From NCBI GenBank assembly GCA_016783505.1, contig JADHWK010000006.1:20276-84275 (forward strand): a stretch of DNA of 64,000 nucleotides. Reading direction: 5' to 3'. The notes under the pieces are model-generated. The model had not been told where the DNA came from, searched no databases, and saw only the letters and a program-made list of their open reading frames with translations. Of this stretch, positions 25,542 to 35,477 are shown in pieces. Numbering within the stretch: the stretch's first letter is position 1; each line of letters starts with the position of its first letter. Source of the stretch: Candidatus Zhuqueibacterota bacterium (GTDB lineage: Bacteria > BS750m-G25). The position numbers and the translations under genes were made by a program.

Positions 25542-28160
25542 ATGCAATTATCCATTTACTTGAAGGTTCACATATTGGGATTACGCTTCTTGTTCGCCCG
25601 TCTTTTGATCTTATGTTCCCTGCTGCTGGCCGGTGTTTCGGGCTTCTTCCCCCAGGCCGCCCTGGGGATAGTGTTCTATGAGCGCCCCCCGGGGGACGAT
25701 GGCCGTAACTTATGGGGAGAACCCCATATGGAAGGTAAGGCTGTCCAAATCTTTCCCCTGAACGGAAGATGGAGATGGCAGCGGGGGGAAGATGGGGGGA
25801 GCGTTTCCGTTCCCGGCTGTTATCTGGGGGAAGATGGGATCATCTTCCATAGGTATTTCGATCTCCCCTCTCAATGGCAAGATCGTCACCTCAAGCTGGT
25901 GGCCTTGGGTATTAACTATCGCTGCTCGATCAGCCTGAACGGGGTTTATCTGGCTGCTCACGAGGGGGGGTATGTCTCCTTTTCCGTAGACTTGGCCCCG
26001 GAATTCCTTAATTTCGGGGGGACCAACGAGATCGAGATTAAGGTAGATAATGAGCTTGACCCCAGGTATACCATCCCCCCGAGGTCCCAGATTTGGGGTT
26101 GGCGAAACTACGGCGGGATCTTCCGGGACATCTATCTTCTTTCAACCCCCCGGACTTTCGTAGACGGGGCTCGGCTGCGGTCCACCCTTGAAGAAGACCT
26201 TCGAAGGGGGACTCTGGGGGTAGAAATTCGCTTTAAGAGCTTCACCACAACGCCGCCCGGGGTATCCCCTCCCCCGGGGTCACGTTTTTCCTATGTTCTG
26301 GAGATTCGTCGGGGGGAGGGGGGGAGGCTGGTAGCCCGCACCCCGAAAAGGCCCTTGGAGTTTGGGAGTAAGCAGGTGCTCAGAAAAAAAGAGGAGATTG
26401 AGATAAAAAATCCCGATCTCTGGAATCCCGGGGATCCCAGGCTTTATCGATTGGAAATTTTTCTTTTTCAGGAAAAGGAGCTGGTTGATCGCTACCGTAT
26501 CCATTTCGGTATGAAGGACCTAAGGATCGTTGACGGGGATTTCGTGCTGAATGGTGACTGGTTGGTCCTGCGCGGCCTTCTTTATCATGAGGAAGCCCCG
26601 GGGATGGGGAGCGCCCTGTCCTTCGACCGAATGGAGAAAGATGTAATAACATTGAAGGAAACCGGGGCGAATATGGTTCGGTTAGCTTATCCCCCCCACC
26701 CGGTTTTCCTCGATTACTGCGACCGATATGGTCTCCTTGTGCTGGAGGAAATTCCCCTCCGACAATTTCCACCATCCCTGTTAGCGGCTGAGGCGATCAA
26801 ATCCCTGGCAAGGCGTTATTTGAAGGGGATGATCCTCCGGGATCGGCATCACCCTTCGGTGTTGGGCTGGGGGTTGGCCGCGGGGTTGGCTTCCCCGGAT
26901 GAAAGAAGTCGGGAATTTCTGGAGGCTCTGGTCCCCCTGGCCCGGGAACTGGATGACCGGCCCCTGTTTTACGGGGCTTTATGGCACTCCGGTGATGTGT
27001 GCGGGGAGGTATTGGATTTTGCGGTGTTGGAGCTTCCCTCCGGGGATGTCGAGGATATGCTGAGCCAAAGGATGACGCGATTTCCCAGCTCCCCGGTGGT
27101 GGTCAGTCTGCTGTGCCGGACCCTGTATCGGGAACCCCTGGCCCTGCTGGCAGATACCCGCTTTCGGGGCGGGCAACTGGGAAAGTTATGGGGTAGGATT
27201 AATCAGATTAGGGGGGTTGATGGGGAACTGGTGGCGGCTCTGAAAGATTGGTATGGGGATCAACCCCTGCTGGTCCCCCCCGGGGGAGACCCCTTTCTTC
27301 AGCCGGCGGGATTGATTACCCCAGAGGGGACAAAGAAAGCACTCTTTGGGACGGTTCAAGATCTCTTCTCCAGCCACCCTGGATCAGTACTCCCGGATCA
27401 ACACCCGCTAGAGGAATTTCCCGCCGCCTTCCCCGTAGGGGGACTTCTGTTGGTTGTCCTGTTTATACTCGGCTATCGAAAAAGCACGCACTTCCGGGGA
27501 AATCTCAAAAGGACCTTTGCCCATTCCCACGGATTTTTTGTTGACGTAAAGGGGAAACGCTATCTGAGGTTGGCTCCCAGCCTTTTTCTGGGACTGTTGA
27601 TCTGCGGGGCCCAGGCCATCACCCTATCGGGGCTTTTCTACCGATTCAGGGAGAGTCAGCCCCTAAATTATGCGCTGGTTCATTTGATTGGAAACGGTTC
27701 CCTATCCTCAAAGATCTTTCGTCTTATATGGAAACCACCGTCCTCCATACTGGCTATCTTTCTGGTAAGCGCAGTTTTTTTTCTATTACTGGCCTTAGTC
27801 TTAAGGTTAGCGGCCTTTACCTTTAAGGCCGGGCTGAGGTTCAAACAGGCGGTCACCTTTTCCATCTGGTCAGGGGCCAGCTTTCTGTTTTTGATACCCG
27901 TCACCATTCTGTTCTATCGATTAATCTCCATTTCTTCCTTATTCTGGCCTTCTGTAGGATTAGTCCTTTTGCTTATCCTCTGGTTTGTTCTTCGTTTCCA
28001 GAAGGGGCTGCGGGTGATCTTCGGTTGGTCATGGCTGCGGGTATGGGTCTTAAGCGGAGTGGTCGTCCTCATCCTGGGGTTTGCCCTCGGGCTTTATCTT
28101 GGGGAAACACGGGCCACCCTCGATTATTGGGGTTACTTCTTAGGGGAAATCGTGCGCTGA
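25542..28160 (+). CDS. GH2-like (beta-galactosidase/glucuronidase fold) protein fused to a C-terminal multi-TM domain
   Basis: GH2 sugar-binding and Ig-like segments; TIM-barrel-like 'DVITLKETGANMVRLAYPPHPVFLDYCDRYGLLVLEEIPL...LRDRHHPSVLGWGLAAGL'; C-terminal about 240 aa with five or six TM segments. Confidence 0.75.
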   Translation: MQLSIYLKVHILGLRFLFARLLILCSLLLAGVSGFFPQAALGIVFYERPPGDDGRNLWGEPHMEGKAVQIFPLNGRWRWQRGEDGGSVSVPGCYLGEDGIIFHRYFDLPSQWQDRHLKLVALGINYRCSISLNGVYLAAHEGGYVSFSVDLAPEFLNFGGTNEIEIKVDNELDPRYTIPPRSQIWGWRNYGGIFRDIYLLSTPRTFVDGARLRSTLEEDLRRGTLGVEIRFKSFTTTPPGVSPPPGSRFSYVLEIRRGEGGRLVARTPKRPLEFGSKQVLRKKEEIEIKNPDLWNPGDPRLYRLEIFLFQEKELVDRYRIHFGMKDLRIVDGDFVLNGDWLVLRGLLYHEEAPGMGSALSFDRMEKDVITLKETGANMVRLAYPPHPVFLDYCDRYGLLVLEEIPLRQFPPSLLAAEAIKSLARRYLKGMILRDRHHPSVLGWGLAAGLASPDERSREFLEALVPLARELDDRPLFYGALWHSGDVCGEVLDFAVLELPSGDVEDMLSQRMTRFPSSPVVVSLLCRTLYREPLALLADTRFRGGQLGKLWGRINQIRGVDGELVAALKDWYGDQPLLVPPGGDPFLQPAGLITPEGTKKALFGTVQDLFSSHPGSVLPDQHPLEEFPAAFPVGGLLLVVLFILGYRKSTHFRGNLKRTFAHSHGFFVDVKGKRYLRLAPSLFLGLLICGAQAITLSGLFYRFRESQPLNYALVHLIGNGSLSSKIFRLIWKPPSSILAIFLVSAVFFLLLALVLRLAAFTFKAGLRFKQAVTFSIWSGASFLFLIPVTILFYRLISISSLFWPSVGLVLLLILWFVLRFQKGLRVIFGWSWLRVWVLSGVVVLILGFALGLYLGETRATLDYWGYFLGEIVR

Positions 28161-28315
28161 TTAAGTGTTAAATTTGTATTGATTTTCATGAAAAATGTAT
28201 TATCTTTAGAATAGTGGGTATTGTCTCTTTAGAGTCTTATGGATAAATTAGTAATGATTCCAGCATTTCCTGATCCCGAGAAAGATTGTAGATAGGATTA
28301 ATATGGTGAACTTAT

Positions 28316-31300
28316 ATGTATTTATCCAAGGTTGAATTGCGGGGTTTCAAATCGTTTGCCCAGAAGACGAAGATCACCTTCAGCGATGGTCTGACGGGCT
28401 TTGTGGGGCCAAACGGGTGTGGGAAGACCAACATTGTGGATGCCATCCGCTGGGTTTTGGGGGAGCAAAAGGCAGGACTTCTGCGAAGCAACCGGATGGA
28501 AAACGTCATCTTTGATGGTACCAGTACCCGCAGACCCCTGGGGATGGCGGAGGTGTCCCTGACCATCGAAAACACCCGCAACATCCTGCCCATCGAATAC
28601 GGTGAGGTGGAGATCATCCGCAGGCTGTTCCGTTCCGGGGAGAGCCAGTACCTGTTGAACCGTTCTCCCTGCCGCCTGAAGGACATCGTGGACCTGTTTA
28701 TGGATACCGGTATGGGTTCTGATGCCTATTCTATCATCGAACTTAAGATGGTGGAAGACATCCTTAAACCCGAGGGGTCAGAAAGACGGCGACTGATTGA
28801 GGAGGCGGCCGGGGTGACCAAATACAAAGAGCGACGCCGGGCCGCCCAGCGGAAGCTGATCACAACGGAACAGGACCTGGTGAGGGTGGGTGATATTATT
28901 TCTGAGGTAAAGAGGAATGTAATCTCCCTTAAGCGTCAGGCGGGCCGGGCGGAAAGGGTCCAGAAACTTAAGGAGGAACTAAAGGCCTCTGAGATCCGGC
29001 TGGCCCAGATTGAATTTGCCAGGCTAACCGGGGAGGGAGGGTGTCTGAAAGACCGGATAGTTAGGTTTCAAGATGAGGAGCTTTCCCTGGCGGCCCGAAT
29101 ATCCCGGGCCCAGGAGGGACTGGAGAAATGGAGGACTGATGGGTCGGCATTGGAAGCCCAAGGGGCCGATCACCAAGCCACCTGGGATCAGATCTCCAGA
29201 CAGATCCATCATTTTCAAAATGAAATGCTCATATCCCAGGAGAGGATACGCGCCCTTAAGGAAAATAGCCAGCGGCTAAGAGACGAGAGGGAAAGACTGA
29301 AGAAACGGGTTGAGGAGCAGGGCCGGAAAGTGACCGAGCTGGGGGAAAAGATCATCGGGCTGGACCGTGAATTGACCGATTTAGAGACACTGCGATCTCC
29401 CCGGCAGGATGGATTGATGCGCTTAGGTAGGGAGTTGGGGGATCTGCGGAACCAGGCTCAGGGGGCACGGGAAAGAAATTTAGATCTCCTGAGACAGGCT
29501 TTCCTGAAGGAGGGTGAGCGGGTTAAGCTCCAGTCCAGAGTTGAGAATATCGAACATCTGATCGCCAGGCTAAAGGCTGAGGGAAGCGATCTCGAAGGGG
29601 TAATTGCCGCCAAAGAAAATGAACTTGAGGGGTTGAGGCACACCTTGGTGGAGCTTCTGGGGAGGCAAGAAAGCTTGGCTGCTGAGATGAGGAAGGTCAG
29701 CGGGGATTTGAAAGTGGAGGAAGAAAAACAGATAGCTTTTGGGGAAAGACATCGTGCTCTTCAGCAGAAGGTGGGAATTGCCAGGGCGAAGATTGATTTT
29801 CTGAACCGCTTGGTTGGTGAGAAGGGGGACCCGTCGGGAGCGGCATTTTTGCTAAAGCGGAGACTTTCCGGCATCCAGGGGAGGGTGGGTGACCTGATCG
29901 AAGTCCCCCCCAACTACCGTCGGGCCGTAGAAGCGGCCCTGGGTCCGGCCGCCTGGTTCTTAGTGGTGAGGACCATCACCGACGCCCTCAAATGCATCGC
30001 CCTCCTAAAGAAGGAGCAAAAGCCCGGGGTCACCTTCATCGTTCTTGATAAATTTGCTACTTTCAAATGGAAAGCCCCGGGGGTGGTCTCCACCAAATCC
30101 CACTCCGGGGTTCACGGATGGGGAAAGGATCTGGTTAGCTGCCTTTCTCAATACCGGTCGGTGGTGGAGTTTCTGCTGGGGGACGTGCTGGTGGTGGCGG
30201 ATCTTTCTATGGTGCACCAGTTCCAAAAGAGGAAGGGGGGGGATGGGGTGCGGTGGGTAACGATGGACGGCGAGGTTATCCAGGCTGCCGGGGGCATCAT
30301 CGGCTGGGGGGGAGCTTCCCCGGCCACCCTATGGGACCGCAAACAACAGTCCCAAGAGCTGGGACGGCAGATTCAGACGGATACGGCAGAACTGAACATA
30401 TTGGAAGGGAAAATAGAAAAACATAAGGCTAAGCAGGAGGGTTTGCGCGCCCGTGAAAAAGAATTGAAGGATCAGCTTGAGGTTCTGGGTACCGATCGCT
30501 CCGATGCGGGGTTAAAACAGTCCACCTACCGATTAGAAATGGACAGGGCCCGGGAGGCACTGAAGTCCAACCGGGAAGAGGGGCATAAGTTACACCAGGA
30601 ATTGAAACAGGTTCGTTCGGAACTTTCCCGTACAGACGGGGAACTGGGGGAGATCAGACAGCAACGGGAGGACCTTGAAACCCGCAGTGCCGGGCTTTTT
30701 CTGATCCTGGAGGAGAAGGAGGCCGACCAGAAAAGGGCCGCCTCTGACCTGCAGGAGTTGGATCTCCAATTGATCAGAAAGAAGGGCGAACGGGAGAACT
30801 TCATCGCTGAACAGGAACGGCGGAACGAGATCGTCCGGGAGGCCGAGAGCATCCTTCTGGATGTGCGGGGCCGGGAAAAGGCATCGGCCTCGGAAGAAGA
30901 GACGTTGCTAAAGGATGTAACCGAGAGGGAACTAAAGCTGGCCGAGCTCTCACGAAAGCTGGGCCTGGTGGAGGAGAAGAAGGCCAGGGTGGCGGACCGG
31001 CTGGGGCGGATGAAAGACCGCATAGCAGAAAGAGAGAGGGGCATTGCCGCCCAGAAGGAGAAACGGACCGAGATCCGGGAGCGTATTCATGGGCTTGAGC
31101 TTGAGCTGTCCGGGATCAAGGGTAAAGCCGAAGCTTTGAGGGATCGAATACGGAGGGAGTTTCAGGTGGACCTGGAGACCCTTAAAGCCCCGGCTGAGGG
31201 GGAGGCACCGGATTCTGTCCCTGAGATTACCCGGAAGATTGATCAACTGCGGCAGAGATTGGATCGGGCAGGGCCGGTCAATCTGTTAGCCCTGGAGGAG

Positions 31301-31858
31301 TATAAGAAGGCCAAAAAACGCCTGGATTTTCTGATTCCCCAGCGGCAGGATCTGCTGGAAGCCAAGGCTACCCTGCGGGAGACCATTGTCCATTTAGACA
31401 AAACGGCCCGTAAGCGGTTCAAAGATACCTTAGATAAGATCCATAAGAACTTTCAGGCCATTTTCGCTGATTTGTTTGACGGGGGGGAAGTGGAATTGCA
31501 CCTGGGGGATGGAGACCCCTTAGAGGCGCAAATTGAGATCGCCGCCAGGCCCAAAGGCAAGCGCTTGAAGGCCCTTAATTTGCTCTCTGGTGGCGAGAAG
31601 GCCCTGACTGCCACCGCCCTGCTGTTTGCCATCTATATGGTTAAACCCAGCCCATTCTGCATATTAGACGAGGTGGATGCCCCCCTGGATGACGCCAACA
31701 TTGACCGCTTTTTGGGCTTGTTGCGCCGCTTTTATCCCACCACTCAGTTTATCCTGGTGACCCACAACAAGAAGACCATGGAGGCCGCTGACAGCCTCTA
31801 CGGGGTGACCATGGAGGAGGAGGGGGTGTCAAAGGTAGTGTCGGTGAAATTTGAATGA
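28316..31858 (+). CDS. smc: Chromosome segregation protein SMC
   Basis: 'MYLSKVELRGFKSFAQKTKITFSDGLTGFVGPNGCGKTNIVDAIRWVLGEQ', hinge region, 'LNLLSGGEKALTATALLFAIYMVKPSPFCILDEVDAPLDDANIDRF'. Confidence 0.97.
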   Translation: MYLSKVELRGFKSFAQKTKITFSDGLTGFVGPNGCGKTNIVDAIRWVLGEQKAGLLRSNRMENVIFDGTSTRRPLGMAEVSLTIENTRNILPIEYGEVEIIRRLFRSGESQYLLNRSPCRLKDIVDLFMDTGMGSDAYSIIELKMVEDILKPEGSERRRLIEEAAGVTKYKERRRAAQRKLITTEQDLVRVGDIISEVKRNVISLKRQAGRAERVQKLKEELKASEIRLAQIEFARLTGEGGCLKDRIVRFQDEELSLAARISRAQEGLEKWRTDGSALEAQGADHQATWDQISRQIHHFQNEMLISQERIRALKENSQRLRDERERLKKRVEEQGRKVTELGEKIIGLDRELTDLETLRSPRQDGLMRLGRELGDLRNQAQGARERNLDLLRQAFLKEGERVKLQSRVENIEHLIARLKAEGSDLEGVIAAKENELEGLRHTLVELLGRQESLAAEMRKVSGDLKVEEEKQIAFGERHRALQQKVGIARAKIDFLNRLVGEKGDPSGAAFLLKRRLSGIQGRVGDLIEVPPNYRRAVEAALGPAAWFLVVRTITDALKCIALLKKEQKPGVTFIVLDKFATFKWKAPGVVSTKSHSGVHGWGKDLVSCLSQYRSVVEFLLGDVLVVADLSMVHQFQKRKGGDGVRWVTMDGEVIQAAGGIIGWGGASPATLWDRKQQSQELGRQIQTDTAELNILEGKIEKHKAKQEGLRAREKELKDQLEVLGTDRSDAGLKQSTYRLEMDRAREALKSNREEGHKLHQELKQVRSELSRTDGELGEIRQQREDLETRSAGLFLILEEKEADQKRAASDLQELDLQLIRKKGERENFIAEQERRNEIVREAESILLDVRGREKASASEEETLLKDVTERELKLAELSRKLGLVEEKKARVADRLGRMKDRIAERERGIAAQKEKRTEIRERIHGLELELSGIKGKAEALRDRIRREFQVDLETLKAPAEGEAPDSVPEITRKIDQLRQRLDRAGPVNLLALEEYKKAKKRLDFLIPQRQDLLEAKATLRETIVHLDKTARKRFKDTLDKIHKNFQAIFADLFDGGEVELHLGDGDPLEAQIEIAARPKGKRLKALNLLSGGEKALTATALLFAIYMVKPSPFCILDEVDAPLDDANIDRFLGLLRRFYPTTQFILVTHNKKTMEAADSLYGVTMEEEGVSKVVSVKFE

Positions 31859-31937
31859 TTTTAAATCAGAAATGTTCAACCTAAATCCAAAAATTGTCTA
31901 CGGTTTGTCCCCAGATCGTTCCGATAGGGGATATTAA

Positions 31938-32018
31938 AAAACCACTGAATTGTTGATTGTTAATTGCTAATTGTTAAAACCCAGACTCCAGCATCAATCA
32001 GCAATCATTTCAGCGTAA
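31938..32018. repeat. MITE-like intergenic repeat, family M1 copy 3 (partial)
   Basis: 'ccactgaattgttgattgttaattgctaattgttaaaacccagactccagcatcaatcagcaatcatttcag'. Confidence 0.7.
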
Positions 32019-32064
32019 TTAAACGTCTCGGAAATTCCAAGAAAGAGCTTTAAAGCAGATCAGA

Positions 32065-32172
32065 ATATCAGAAAATCAGTAGGAAGAAGACCAGATTATC
32101 AGGGTATCAGACTTTATCCTGATGTTCTGATCTACTGATATCCTTCCGACTGATATTCTGATCACCTGATAC
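32065..32172. repeat. Long imperfect inverted repeat built of ATCAG words
   Basis: 'gatcagaatatcagaaaatcagtaggaag' versus 'ccttccgactgatattctgatc'. Confidence 0.65.
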
Positions 32173-32262
32173 ACTTATTTCCATTATTTCAGTTGCCCCG
32201 TAGAGGCTAAGTTCGTGTTTTGCTAATCTGGGTTAAATGCCGTTTAAAATTTAGGGGGGAAA

Positions 32263-33663
32263 GTGATGAGATTATTATCAAAAATTTGGGGTGCGGTTTT
32301 TCCTTTATTGGTGTGTTTGTCCCCGGTCTCAGGGAGGCCCGCACTCGGGGATCACCGTTTCGAAGTGGATTATGCCCAGTTCCGGATGGGGGGGGAATAT
32401 GTCTGCTTAGAGGTCTACTACTCTATTTTTCGGGAAGGGCTGAAGTTTGTCCAGGATAAGGAGGGGAATTACCGGGCCAACTTTAACATCACCGCCCAGA
32501 TATACCGGGGGGATTCCCTGCTGGTGGAGGAGAGCTGGGATAACGTAAATTACGCCAAAGACTTGGACGAGATCGGCCCCGGCCAGAGACTGCCCAATAT
32601 CTCTAAATTTCGTATCAAAGCTGGCAATTACCGGTTAAGGGTGACTGTCACCGACCTCCATTCTGGGATAAGTGCCTCTCAGGAAGAAGGGGTGACCATC
32701 GTTCCCTTTGACCCGGATCATTTGGCCATCAGCGACCTCGAGCTTTCCACTACTATCCAGAAGGACACCTCCCAAAGCAAATTTTGCAAGAATAATTTCC
32801 GGGTCATTCCCAATCCGGGCCGGCTGTATGGAACCGATTTCACGCTGGTATATTATTATGCCGAGATATACAATCTGGACTACAAGGGGTCCGGGGATTC
32901 TTGTTTTTCGGTGACCTATCGGGTGTTGGACAGTAATCTGAAGGAGGTCAAAACCTACCCGGCGAAGGTGAGGAAAAAGGCGGGCTCCTCGGCGGTTGAA
33001 GTAGGGGCTTTGCCCATTGCTGTGTTGGCCTCGGGCAGCTTTTTTCTCGATATTGGGGTAACCGACATCAGCACTGGGGAGACGGCTTCAGTCCGAAAGA
33101 AATTCTTCGTTTACCGGCAGGCCGATTTTGCCGGGGCCGGACTTAAGGAGGAAAATATCTATGCCCAGATGGGGGAGGACCAGATAGCCGAACAGTTTGA
33201 TCGGATCAGATACATCATCGGCAGGGACGGAAAAAAGATGTTTGGGGATCTGCCCCTGAATGGAAAGAGACAATTTCTTTACCAGTTCTGGTGTTCCCGG
33301 GATCCGGATCCCACCACCCCCATCAACGAGTACCAGGTCGAATTCCAACGTCGGTTCGACCAAGCCAACACCAAGTTTTCCGGCCTCAGGGAGGGGTGGC
33401 GCTCCGACCGGGGACGGGTGCTCATCGTATACGGGAACCCCGACTTCATTGAACACCACACCGCCGAACCTGGGGTGAGGGATTATGAGATCTGGCAGTA
33501 TGACTCCTTAGAGGGGGGGGTGGTCTTCGTTTTCGCCGATCGGTCGGGTTTTGGGGATTATGAGCTGATCCATTCCACCAAAAAGGATGAACTCCACAAC
33601 TACAACTGGCCGAGTCTCATCCAGGTGGAGCGGTCCCCAATGGGCCCAGCCATTTCCAGATAA
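32263..33663 (+). CDS. GWxTD domain-containing secreted protein
   Basis: Signal peptide; C-terminal 'EYQVEFQRRFDQANTKFSGLREGWRSDRGRVLIVYGNPDFIEHH...YEIWQYDSLEGGVVFVFADRSGFGDYELIHST'. Confidence 0.8.
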   Translation: MMRLLSKIWGAVFPLLVCLSPVSGRPALGDHRFEVDYAQFRMGGEYVCLEVYYSIFREGLKFVQDKEGNYRANFNITAQIYRGDSLLVEESWDNVNYAKDLDEIGPGQRLPNISKFRIKAGNYRLRVTVTDLHSGISASQEEGVTIVPFDPDHLAISDLELSTTIQKDTSQSKFCKNNFRVIPNPGRLYGTDFTLVYYYAEIYNLDYKGSGDSCFSVTYRVLDSNLKEVKTYPAKVRKKAGSSAVEVGALPIAVLASGSFFLDIGVTDISTGETASVRKKFFVYRQADFAGAGLKEENIYAQMGEDQIAEQFDRIRYIIGRDGKKMFGDLPLNGKRQFLYQFWCSRDPDPTTPINEYQVEFQRRFDQANTKFSGLREGWRSDRGRVLIVYGNPDFIEHHTAEPGVRDYEIWQYDSLEGGVVFVFADRSGFGDYELIHSTKKDELHNYNWPSLIQVERSPMGPAISR

Positions 33664-33750
33664 AAGGCCTCAAAAATTTTTTGAAAAAATGCTTGCGAAT
33701 TAAACTTTTATTTATTATATTACTTTTGAGAATCTAGAAAAACCATACAT

Positions 33751-34113
33751 TTGTCTAAAAAGAAGTACAGTAAAAAAGGGAGGGGGATCATGGGAAAAAG
33801 GTATTTTATCCCCATAATAGTTACCTTGCTGGTAACAGCCTTTTGGGCGGGGAACGTTTTCGGTCAAGAAGAGGCAGAACCCACCGTTGATGTGGAAAGC
33901 ATGACTGAGGCAATTACAGATTCAATAAGCGAGGTTTTTGCCGATTCCTTAATCTACTATCGGGAATTATTCAAGAGAAGTTATTCGGATTCCATGGCTC
34001 AGCTTGAAGGCCGCTTAAGGGCTTTTTACCTCGATTCATTGGATTTTTATCGTAAATCTTTGGACGAAGCCAGGATGACTATCCAAAAGGCTAAGGAAAG
34101 GGAAAATAGATGA
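33751..34113 (+). CDS. N-terminal part of a TPR-type secreted protein (likely frameshifted from the next ORF)
   Basis: Signal peptide 'MGKRYFIPIIVTLLVTAFWAGNVFGQ' (start 33790); the downstream frame continues as 'IDETLVNNYYNYINMLFDTEDEK'. Confidence 0.6.
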   Translation: MSKKKYSKKGRGIMGKRYFIPIIVTLLVTAFWAGNVFGQEEAEPTVDVESMTEAITDSISEVFADSLIYYRELFKRSYSDSMAQLEGRLRAFYLDSLDFYRKSLDEARMTIQKAKERENR

Positions 34114-34147
34114 AACCCTGGTTAATAATTACTATAATTATATAAAT

Positions 34148-35326
34148 ATGTTATTTGACACTGAGGATGAAAAGGTCTATCCGGTCACTATAGGGGAGGC
34201 AAATCTCTTTTTGAATCTATTCCCGCAAACAAAGCCAGCCCCCGACATCTTATTCCGATTGGCTTCTTCCTATGAAGAACGGAAGGGGGGCGGGTTGCTT
34301 GGTGGGGGAAAAGAGGTGAAAAACGCGGTGGTTTTATATCTTAAATTCTTATACTTTTATCCCGGCTCAATACGGGAGAGGGATGCCCAGAATAGATTAA
34401 AGAAGCTGGTAATCGGAAAGAAGGACTTTGAGAAGACCGAGCAGGATATATTGGCCCTTATACGGAAAGAACTATCAGAAAAGGATAAATATCTGCAATA
34501 TGTTGATTATCTGGAGGACCTGGCGAGGCTAAACGATGATGATATTAAGGAACTGGCACTGACTGAGTGCAATAACTACCTGAATGCTTTCAAGGAGGCT
34601 GAGAAGGATGATCAGGTTATCGTAATTATGGGGGACCTACTTTCGCAACTAAAGAGATATGAGCAGGCCGTATCAGCTTATCAAAAGATCGAATATTTAT
34701 ATCCTGAGAGTTATTATTATGCCCGTGCTCTGTATAATATTGGCAAACTTTATGCGTTCCAGTTGAAAAAGAGGGATGAGGCCTCAAATATCCTTCAGGA
34801 ATTAGTTATTAAATACCCGAAAGATACATATTCTGGCTTCGCCCAATACCTTATAGCCGAGCTGGCTGAAAAAAAGAAGAAGGGGGAAAGGCAAGCGATA
34901 GCTGAATATCAAAAGATGGTTGAGAATTACCCCCAGCATCTGAAAACCCCCGACGCTTTGCTGGCTATGGGAAGGATCTATTCGGTAAAGCTGAAGCAGT
35001 ATCAGGAAGCCATAAAGTCCTATGAAAAAATCGCCTTCCAATATCCGCAGAGCGGGATGGGTGGTCAGGCATTGGCCCTGGCGGGGGAGGTTTATGAGAA
35101 GAAATTGAAGAGATATAACGAAGCCGCCGAGAAATATATTCAGATTGCCGACCTTTTTCCCCAGGACTCCCTGGTATTACCAAAACTAATGGAAGCAGCA
35201 GGGCTTTATGAAAGCAAAGTAAAGGAGAGAACCAAAGCGATTAATACCTATCAGAGGGTGATATCGAATTTTCCAGGGACTAAAGAGGCAGAAGGAGCGA
35301 GGAAAAAGATAGAAAAACTAAAATAA
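34148..35326 (+). CDS. Tetratricopeptide repeat protein
   Basis: Repeats such as 'YEQAVSAYQKIEYLYPESYYYARALYNIGKLYAFQLKKRDEASNILQELVIKYPKDTYSGFAQYLIAELAE'. Confidence 0.85.
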   Translation: MLFDTEDEKVYPVTIGEANLFLNLFPQTKPAPDILFRLASSYEERKGGGLLGGGKEVKNAVVLYLKFLYFYPGSIRERDAQNRLKKLVIGKKDFEKTEQDILALIRKELSEKDKYLQYVDYLEDLARLNDDDIKELALTECNNYLNAFKEAEKDDQVIVIMGDLLSQLKRYEQAVSAYQKIEYLYPESYYYARALYNIGKLYAFQLKKRDEASNILQELVIKYPKDTYSGFAQYLIAELAEKKKKGERQAIAEYQKMVENYPQHLKTPDALLAMGRIYSVKLKQYQEAIKSYEKIAFQYPQSGMGGQALALAGEVYEKKLKRYNEAAEKYIQIADLFPQDSLVLPKLMEAAGLYESKVKERTKAINTYQRVISNFPGTKEAEGARKKIEKLK

Positions 35327-35379
35327 TAGCCGAAGGCCAAAGCAATTAAAACCGTAAGATCGAATCATTAACCCAGAGA

Positions 35380-35410
35380 ATTCCGTCTTTTTTGACGGAT
35401 TTTCTTTTAT
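35380..35410 (+). terminator. Rho-independent terminator-like hairpin
   Basis: aattCCGTCttttttGACGGattttctttt. Confidence 0.6.
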
Positions 35411-35477
35411 TGACATTATGGGCAATAATTCTTAAATTAAAAAATAAATTGATAACAAAATTCATTTGGAGAGATAA

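Noticed and set aside
34093-34112. Programmed -1 frameshift at GGGAAAA in the TPR gene
   Set aside because: The shift needed is from frame 1 to frame 2 (+1), and the heptamer is not phased as X-XXY-YYZ in the zero frame
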